Notes under the pieces: model-generated
Databases searched by the model: none
What the model saw: the letters and a program-made list of their open reading frames with translations, nothing else
What the model was told of the DNA's origin: nothing
Translations under genes and position numbers: made by a program
NCBI GenBank assembly: GCA_004322005.1
Contig: SCRF01000038.1
Location: 1-40,263, forward strand
Direction of reading: 5' to 3'
Length of the DNA stretch: 40,263 nucleotides
Source of the DNA: Rhodanobacter sp.
Lineage (GTDB): Bacteria; Pseudomonadota; Gammaproteobacteria; Xanthomonadales; Rhodanobacteraceae
In this document: one piece after another, positions 35,545 through 40,263 of the stretch
Position numbering within the stretch: position 1 is the stretch's first letter
How the letters are laid out: the number at the start of each line of letters is the position of its first letter

Positions 35545-36789
35545 CTACAACGCCTGCCGGCCGTGCCATTCGAACTGCAGCCACAGCTTGGTGTCGTCGT
35601 GGCCGAATCCATCCGCGCGATAGTCGGCCACCTTGAGCAGCCCCTGGATGCCGGCCACCACCGGAAACGCGAGCGAGGCGTCCCATTCGCCGCCGTAACG
35701 GCCGCCGCGATCGGCATGAAAATCGTGGTAGCCCACGACCCAGCCGAGCTTGCCGGCGAAACCGCTGCGGCCGAGCTTGCCGCCGAGATTCAGGTAGCGG
35801 TCGTCCAGCCCGCCGGCCGGCGTGACCAGGAACTGGTCGTCCCAGCCATTGAACGCGTGCAGCGTGGCCAGCGGGGTCTGCAAGGCGTGGCTGCCGTCGC
35901 TGCCCAGATGCTCCCAACCCAGCTTCGCGGTGAGGCCGTGCTGCGTCCACGACGGCTCCAGCAGCCAGTAGTTCACGCTGTAGCTGGCCGGGTTGTTGGT
36001 GTAGTCGGACTGGCGCGCATATTCCACCGTCCAGCCCGGGCCGTTGCCCTGCTGCAACAGCCTGCCGAGCCAGCGCACGCCATAGGTCGCCGTCGAAGCC
36101 GCGGGCACATCGCGGTCCTCGTGCAGATAGGCATAGCCCACCCAGGTCTGGGCGCCGTGCATGTAGGCCACGTTGAGCAGGTTCGTGTCCAGCTTGCGCT
36201 CACGCAGCAGCGGATTGACGGCATCGGGGCCGGAGACCCGGTGCACACGATCCAGCCAGGCGTAGTTGACCGTCCAGTCGGCGGCCGGCTTCCATTTCAG
36301 CGCGATGCCGTCGTAGGTCTGCTCGAACTGACGCCAGCCCACAGTGCCCACCCAGCGCTGGTTGTCCAGCACCAGCTCCTGGCGCCCCACGGTGGCGCCG
36401 AACTGGCCGCCCTGAAAGTGCACCCAGGCCTGGTTGAGCTGGCTGCCCCGGGGATCGGTGATGCCTGGATACTGGGTCTGGCCATTCGCGCCGCTGTTGT
36501 AACGATTGCCGGCACTGGCCAGCCCCACGCCCTCCAGCATGCCGCTCCAGTGCTCGCTGAAGCGGGCCTGCACGCCTAGCCGCAGGCGCAGCGTGTCGGC
36601 CCGTGCGTCCCTGGCGAAGGCTGCATCGTCGACCGATTCGTCGCGCAGCCGCGCATTCCACAGCAACTGCACCGGCGCTGCTTGCGACGTCCTGGGGGCA
36701 GCCGCGCTGGGCGGGGCATCGGCCCATGCCGGTGCCGCCAGCGCTGCGGCCATCGCCGCGACAAGCAGGTTTCTCTGGAACGTTTTCAT
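35545..36789 (-). CDS. Outer-membrane porin, alginate-export (AlgE)-like family
   Basis: A 414-residue exported beta-barrel protein. A signal peptide MKTFQRNLLVAAMAAALAAPAWA is followed by a short Ala/Pro linker and then alternating amphipathic strands ending in an aromatic-rich terminus (LWLQFEWHGRQAL). RLRLGVQARFSEHWSGMLEGVG, the QLNQAWVHFQGGQFGATVGRQELVLDNQRWVG segment and QTYDGIALKW resemble the alginate-export family, members of which occur widely and need not handle alginate. GGGAGAA precedes ATG 36789. An FNR-like palindrome lies 56 nt upstream. The substrate is unknown. Confidence 0.83.
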   Translation of the reverse strand: MKTFQRNLLVAAMAAALAAPAWADAPPSAAAPRTSQAAPVQLLWNARLRDESVDDAAFARDARADTLRLRLGVQARFSEHWSGMLEGVGLASAGNRYNSGANGQTQYPGITDPRGSQLNQAWVHFQGGQFGATVGRQELVLDNQRWVGTVGWRQFEQTYDGIALKWKPAADWTVNYAWLDRVHRVSGPDAVNPLLRERKLDTNLLNVAYMHGAQTWVGYAYLHEDRDVPAASTATYGVRWLGRLLQQGNGPGWTVEYARQSDYTNNPASYSVNYWLLEPSWTQHGLTAKLGWEHLGSDGSHALQTPLATLHAFNGWDDQFLVTPAGGLDDRYLNLGGKLGRSGFAGKLGWVVGYHDFHADRGGRYGGEWDASLAFPVVAGIQGLLKVADYRADGFGHDDTKLWLQFEWHGRQAL

Positions 36790-37195
36790 TGCGGTTCTCC
36801 CTGTTGATTGCCGCGCAGTCTCCGGCGCGACAGGGGGCGCAATCCTGATGTGCATCAGGAGGTGACGCGAAGTGCAGCCGCCGTGACAACTTGCCGCGCC
36901 TGCTGCTTTCAGCGACGCCTCGGCGCACGCACCCGGCACCCACCAAGTACCCGCCGCTGCCGTCGCGCAGACGTTGCCTTCACGCGCCAAACGCGCGACT
37001 CGCTAAGGACGCGAAACAGCCACCGGGGGGCGCGACGTGCAAGAAGCTCGCGTGGCGTCCCGCACGCAACCGCAACGGGCGGTCGGGAATTGCAGTTGCA
37101 GGTTCGAGAGCGGGCCGACAAGCTGCGAGACACGGGTCTCGACCCGAAGCGAACATCAACCAGCGAATGGACGTTCTGGGCCGGTGGAGACTGCC
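36790..37195. other. Intergenic region upstream of the porin
   Basis: This 406-nt region lies between the divergent porin and small-protein genes. It contains the palindrome CTGATGTGCATCAG (36845-36858). I see no RNA gene or recognisable protein remnant in the rest. Confidence 0.4.
36845..36858 (-). promoter_or_regulatory. FNR-like palindrome upstream of the porin
   Basis: CTGATGTGCATCAG is a perfect hyphenated palindrome except for the central bases, and matches TTGAT-N4-ATCAA at eight of ten positions. Its 12-nt core TGATGTGCATCA is identical to the core of the site upstream of fabA. Confidence 0.45.
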
Positions 37196-37468
37196 TTGCA
37201 CACGAGGAAGACAACCATCGAACAAGAACGGCGCCGCGAAGATCGCCACCCCGTTATCCCGTTCTGCATCACCACCGATCCGGACGAGGCCGACAACGTC
37301 GCCGAGGTGCTGCGCAACGCCCACGGCGACAACGTCGTGCATTACCGGCCGGCGTTCGGCGTGCATGGCGCATCGACCCTGGTGCAGGCGCGCGACCCGC
37401 GCGGCTACCAGGCCAACCTGGCGAGCTTCACGGCGTTTCTGCGGCGCGTCGCCAGCTCGCACGACTGA
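37196..37468 (+). CDS. Small hypothetical protein (TTG start)
   Basis: An uncertain 90-residue gene. The TTG at 37196 has GGTGGAG six nt upstream, a good ribosome-binding site. The product reads RREDRHPVIPFCITTDPDEADNVAEVLRNAHGDNVVHYRP, then FGVHGASTLVQARDPRGYQANLASFTAFLRR, with balanced composition unlike the Arg/Pro-rich non-coding frames nearby. I do not recognise the family. It is convergent with the ThDP-lyase gene, with stops 30 nt apart. Confidence 0.5.
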   Translation: MHTRKTTIEQERRREDRHPVIPFCITTDPDEADNVAEVLRNAHGDNVVHYRPAFGVHGASTLVQARDPRGYQANLASFTAFLRRVASSHD

Positions 37469-37498
37469 GCACCGCGGCTATATCGAAAGCGCCGCGGC

Positions 37499-39256
37499 CT
37501 ACATCGAGATCGACCCTTCGCGGAAACCGCTGGGGTCGAGCCAGATGTTGACCAGCACCGGGCGTCCGGAACGGGCCAGCGTCTGCGCCCGCGCCAGGGC
37601 GCCGGGCATCTCGTGCATGTGGCGCACCAGGATGCCTTCGGCGCCGAGCGCCACGGCGACCTGGTCGTAGTCGCTGCGCGCCAGCGTGGTGCCCACCGCA
37701 TCGCCCAGCAGCTTGACCTGCTCGCGTGCGATCTGGCTCCAGCCGGCATCGTTGCCCACCACGGCGATCAGCGGGATGCCATGGCGCACGAAGCTGTCGA
37801 ACTCGATCAGGCTGAAGCCGCACGCGCCATCGCCCCAGATCAGCCAGAGCTCGGCGCCGGGCCGGTTGGCGCTTGCGCCGAGCGCGAAACCGGCGCCCAC
37901 GCCCAGCGTGCCGAACACGCCCGGATCGAGCCAGCGCAGCGGTCCGCGCGGGCGGAGGGTATACGCGGCGGTCGCCACGAAGTCGCCGCCGTCGGCCACG
38001 AAGATCGCCTCGTCGCTGGCGATGCGGTCGATCTCGCGGAACAGCGCCAGCGGGTTCACGTACTCGCCGGACACGTCGGCGTCGCGCACGATCTCTACTT
38101 CGCGCCCGGCGTCGCGTCCGTGCAGCACCGCCTGCCACTCGCCGCGCTCGGCGTTCTGTGCCAGCTTGCCGGCGAGGGCATCGAGAAACAGGCCGGCATC
38201 GCCGAGCGCGGTGATGGTCGGCGTGCGGTTGAGGCGTGCCTCGCGCCGGCTGCGGTTGGCGACGATCAGGCTGGCGCTGCGGCGCACGTGGCGCCCGTAG
38301 TCGAGACGGAAATCGCACGGCACGCCGGCCAGCACCACGCAATCGGCCTCGCGCAGGGCCTGCCGTCGCTGGTGGAAAAGCTGCCGCGGATGCGCCCGCC
38401 CGAGCAGCCCGCGCGCCATGCCGGACAGATAGAACGGCAGCTGCAGCGCGGAAATGGCGGCGGCGACCCGATCCACGTTCGCCGCGTCGATCACCGCCTG
38501 GCTGCCCACCAGCAGCAAGGGCCGCTTGGCCCGCGCCAGCGCCGCGGCCGCACGCTCGACGGCGGCCTGAGCTGGCCGCTGAAGGCGCACCTCGCGCACC
38601 GGCGGTGCCGTGCCCGGACGCCGGCCCGCGAACATGCGCGCGACGTGCCGCTGCAGATACCAGCGCTGCAGGCGTTCCGCCAGCGACTTGCCGCGCGCGC
38701 CGGCATCGGCGTACCAGCCGCGGATCATCGCCTCGTCGTACAGCAGATCCACCGGACATTCGATGAAGACCGGGCCGGGCACGCCCTCGCGGGCCACGGC
38801 GAAAGCCTCCGCGATCGCCGTGGCCAGATCCGCCACCCGGCGCACCCGGCGCAGCCACTTGACCTGCCCGGTCACTAATTGCGTCTGGTCGATATCCTGC
38901 AGCGCGCCGCGCTTCTGCAGCACCGTGGGCGCGGCACCGCCGATCAGCACCAGCGGCGATTGGGCGAGCTGCGCATTCTTCAGCGCGGTGAGCGTGTTGC
39001 TGACGCCGGGACCGGCGGTAACCACGGCCACGCCCGGCACGCCGGTCAGGCGCGCGGCGGCATCGGCGGCAAACACCGCGGTGGCCTCGTGGCGCACATC
39101 CAGCACACGGATCCCGTGGGCGCGGGCCGCCGCCAGGATCGGCGAGATATGGCCGCCGCACAGAGTGTAGAGGCTGCTCACGCCTTGTGCCTGCAGCGCT
39201 TCGGCTATGCGCTCGCCGCCGGACAGAGTGCCGGACGTGGAAGTTGACTGGCTCAT
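37499..39256 (-). CDS. ThDP-dependent lyase of the ILVBL/HACL2 type (2-hydroxyacyl-CoA lyase-like)
   Basis: A 585-residue thiamine-diphosphate enzyme of the acetolactate-synthase superfamily, unusually close to human ILVBL (HACL2), which cleaves 2-hydroxyacyl-CoA. Shared segments include [30 protein letters not shown] (with the ThDP-activating Glu), [63 protein letters not shown] and the ThDP/Mg motif [32 protein letters not shown]. True acetolactate synthase is unlikely, given these segments and the lack of an ilvN neighbour. ATG 39256 overlaps the stop of a decayed acyl-CoA ligase gene as ATGA, consistent with an ancestral ligase-lyase pair acting on fatty acyl chains. The substrate is inference. 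Confidence 0.88.
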   Translation of the reverse strand: MSQSTSTSGTLSGGERIAEALQAQGVSSLYTLCGGHISPILAAARAHGIRVLDVRHEATAVFAADAAARLTGVPGVAVVTAGPGVSNTLTALKNAQLAQSPLVLIGGAAPTVLQKRGALQDIDQTQLVTGQVKWLRRVRRVADLATAIAEAFAVAREGVPGPVFIECPVDLLYDEAMIRGWYADAGARGKSLAERLQRWYLQRHVARMFAGRRPGTAPPVREVRLQRPAQAAVERAAAALARAKRPLLLVGSQAVIDAANVDRVAAAISALQLPFYLSGMARGLLGRAHPRQLFHQRRQALREADCVVLAGVPCDFRLDYGRHVRRSASLIVANRSRREARLNRTPTITALGDAGLFLDALAGKLAQNAERGEWQAVLHGRDAGREVEIVRDADVSGEYVNPLALFREIDRIASDEAIFVADGGDFVATAAYTLRPRGPLRWLDPGVFGTLGVGAGFALGASANRPGAELWLIWGDGACGFSLIEFDSFVRHGIPLIAVVGNDAGWSQIAREQVKLLGDAVGTTLARSDYDQVAVALGAEGILVRHMHEMPGALARAQTLARSGRPVLVNIWLDPSGFREGSISM

Positions 39257-39644
39257 TTCGATGCTTGCTCCCGGTCGATGTATGCCTGCCGCAAGGCGCG
39301 GTAATCGATCTTGCCCACCAGGGTTTTCGGCAACCCGCTACGAAACGCGATCTCGCGTGGGCACGACCATTTGATCAGGTGTTCGCGGCAATGGTCATGG
39401 TGGGCAGGGCGATCAGCAGCCGATCGCCCTGCCCCAGGCCCAATGCGTGCAGCGCGTCGGCACAGCGGTCGATCGACGCCAGCAACGCGCGGTAGCTCGC
39501 CGTGGTGTCGAAGAAATCCCGGGCCGGCGCATCGGGAGTCCGCCGCGCGGTGGCGGCGATCATCCGGTACAGGCTGCACTCGGGGTAGTCGAGGCGATCC
39601 GGCACCTTGCCGTCGAAACGCAACCACGGCGGCGCTGCGCTCAC
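39253..39644 (-). pseudogene. Acyl-CoA ligase (AMP-forming) remnant with large internal deletion
   Basis: Only the two ends of an AMP-binding acyl-CoA synthetase remain. From a probable GTG at 39644 the N-terminal part reads PPWLRFDGKVPDRLDYPECSLYRMI then DALHALGLGQGDRLLIALPTMT, stopping at TGA 39377-39375. In a different frame, joined near 39375-39400, the C-terminal part reads CREHLIKWSCPREIAFRS followed by GLPKTLVGKIDYRALRQ, the characteristic end of the family with its catalytic Lys. Roughly 390 residues, including the whole AMP-binding core, are missing and the junction is frameshifted. The 3' end still overlaps the ThDP-lyase start by ATGA. Confidence 0.82.
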
Positions 39645-39794
39645 GGCACCCACCGCCGCGAACGCGCCGCGCGAGGAAGGCCGATCCTCCGCTGCGTTTG
39701 GATATGCCCGTCTCCCTTGAAACCCATGCACAACGACGTGCCTGCCGAGGCCTCGCATCGGCGCACAGCATCCCGCAGATTCGGGCTGGGTGGT

Positions 39795-39808
39795 TTGATC
39801 CGGGTCAA
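39795..39808 (-). promoter_or_regulatory. FNR/ANR-like box upstream of the ligase remnant / ThDP-lyase operon
   Basis: The minus strand reads TTGACCCGGATCAA, nine of ten matches to TTGAT-N4-ATCAA, 150 nt before the ligase remnant start. With class II spacing, transcription would start near 39760. Confidence 0.5.
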
Positions 39809-39855
39809 GGCCCCACCCTGCCAAACCAAACCGTGCGCGCAGCGCACGCTTTCGC

Positions 39856-39890
39856 CTCCTCCCTCTTGGGGGAGGATTGAGGAGGGGAGG
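39856..39890. repeat. Pyrimidine/purine intergenic palindrome
   Basis: CCTCCTCCCTCTTGGGGGAGG is followed by ATTGAGGAGGGGAG. It forms a short C-rich/G-rich hairpin resembling the CCCTC-loop-GAGGG intergenic repeats frequent in Xanthomonadales. Confidence 0.4.
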
Positions 39891-40039
39891 TCAAATTGCC
39901 ACCATGCCCCCCCGACAGCCGCTCTTGATCTGGGCTGCATGGCGCGGATTTTTGGCAGCCCGGCGCCCGCCCCGTACAATCACCGGTTCACCCCCATGAC
40001 CCAAGCGCACGCCCCCGCGCGCCAGCGAGCCCAATCCCG

Positions 40040-40263
40040 ATGGAAAAGAGTTTCGAGCCAGCCCAGATCGAGTCGAAGTGGTACGCGCGCTGGGAAGCCG
40101 GCGGCGCGTTCCGGCCATCGGGCCGGGGCGCGCCGTATTGCATCCTGCTGCCGCCGCCGAACGTCACCGGCACGCTGCACATGGGGCATGCGTTCCAGCA
40201 GACGGTGATGGACATGCTGGTGCGCTACCAGCGCATGCGCGGCATGAACACGCTGTGGCAGGT
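40040..40263 (+). CDS. valS: Valyl-tRNA synthetase, N-terminal part (cut by the window end)
   Basis: Valine-tRNA ligase charges tRNA-Val. Only the first 74 codons are inside the window: [22 protein letters not shown], then the class I signature region [26 protein letters not shown], with the HIGH-equivalent HMGH near residue 47. It continues [19 protein letters not shown] 40040 matches the usual ValS N-terminus. An ATG at 39996 is in another frame. The reading frame is open to the end of the window. Confidence 0.95.
   Translation, partial: MEKSFEPAQIESKWYARWEAGGAFRPSGRGAPYCILLPPPNVTGTLHMGHAFQQTVMDMLVRYQRMRGMNTLWQ

Larger units (their letters stand above)
39645..40039. other. Intergenic region between the decayed ligase gene and valS
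   Basis: This 395-nt divergent region contains an FNR-like box (39795-39808) and a C/T-G/A-rich palindrome (about 39856-39890). A GTACAAT at 39974-39980 could be the valS -10 region. No gene is recognisable. Confidence 0.4.

Noticed and set aside
37499-39256. Acetolactate synthase large subunit (IlvB/IlvG)
   Set aside because: Signature segments match ILVBL/HACL2-type lyases, no regulatory subunit gene is adjacent, and the neighbour was an acyl-CoA ligase.

Overview
This is a GC-rich chromosomal window whose genes look like a gammaproteobacterium of the Xanthomonadales/Lysobacterales, most likely Rhodanobacteraceae (Rhodanobacter-like). That assignment is inference. It rests on an intact class I aldolase, a B12-riboswitch-controlled metE, an FNR-boxed azurin and denitrification-associated accessory genes, and GTAG-type REP palindromes. 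Apart from one decayed ligase gene, nearly everything is intact housekeeping or respiratory metabolism. I see no phage, integrase, IS transposase, CRISPR array or tRNA.

Layout. 1-8.4 kb: the 5' part of RNase P RNA (minus strand), rsmI, lpoA-yraN, a FAD-linked 2-hydroxyacid dehydrogenase, a uracil-DNA-glycosylase-family protein, a NupG-like transporter and dusB. Dense REP palindromes sit at the gene ends. 8.4-12.7 kb: a methionine/SAM block with promoter, cobalamin riboswitch, a hairpin masking the Shine-Dalgarno sequence, metE and metK. 12.8-18.3 kb: central carbon genes (class I aldolase, pyruvate kinase, GAPDH) with a small TonB-like secreted protein and an S1/P1 nuclease. 18.3-20 kb: azurin behind a perfect FNR/ANR box, then thiol peroxidase. 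20-24.5 kb: a tyrosine-decarboxylase-like PLP enzyme, a prephenate dehydrogenase (TyrA type) and ubiD. 24.6-28 kb: a small Cys-rich protein divergent from ubiU-ubiV, then a hemolysin III-family membrane protein. 28.2-36.8 kb, all minus strand: fabA-fabB; an apparent operon DUF2249 / NnrS-like / DGC-domain / chorismate-mutase-UbiT fusion / nadA / nadB behind an FNR-like box; and an outer-membrane porin. 37-40 kb: a small unknown gene, an ILVBL/HACL2-like ThDP lyase with the remnant of its partner acyl-CoA ligase, and the start of valS.

Theme. The accessory content points to life with little oxygen. UbiU, UbiV and UbiT are the known O2-independent ubiquinone hydroxylation set, and UbiD is in the same pathway. 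Azurin and the DUF2249/NnrS/DGC proteins are typical of denitrifiers. FabA-FabB is the O2-independent route to unsaturated fatty acids. FNR/ANR-like palindromes (TTGAT-N4-ATCAA with at most one mismatch) lie in front of azurin, the DUF2249 operon, fabA and the ThDP-lyase operon. The most unusual item is UbiT itself. Here it is the C-terminal half of a 305-residue protein whose N-terminal half is an AroQ-type chorismate mutase domain with nearly all catalytic residues at the correct spacing. This ties a chorismate-binding domain to the anaerobic ubiquinone factor.
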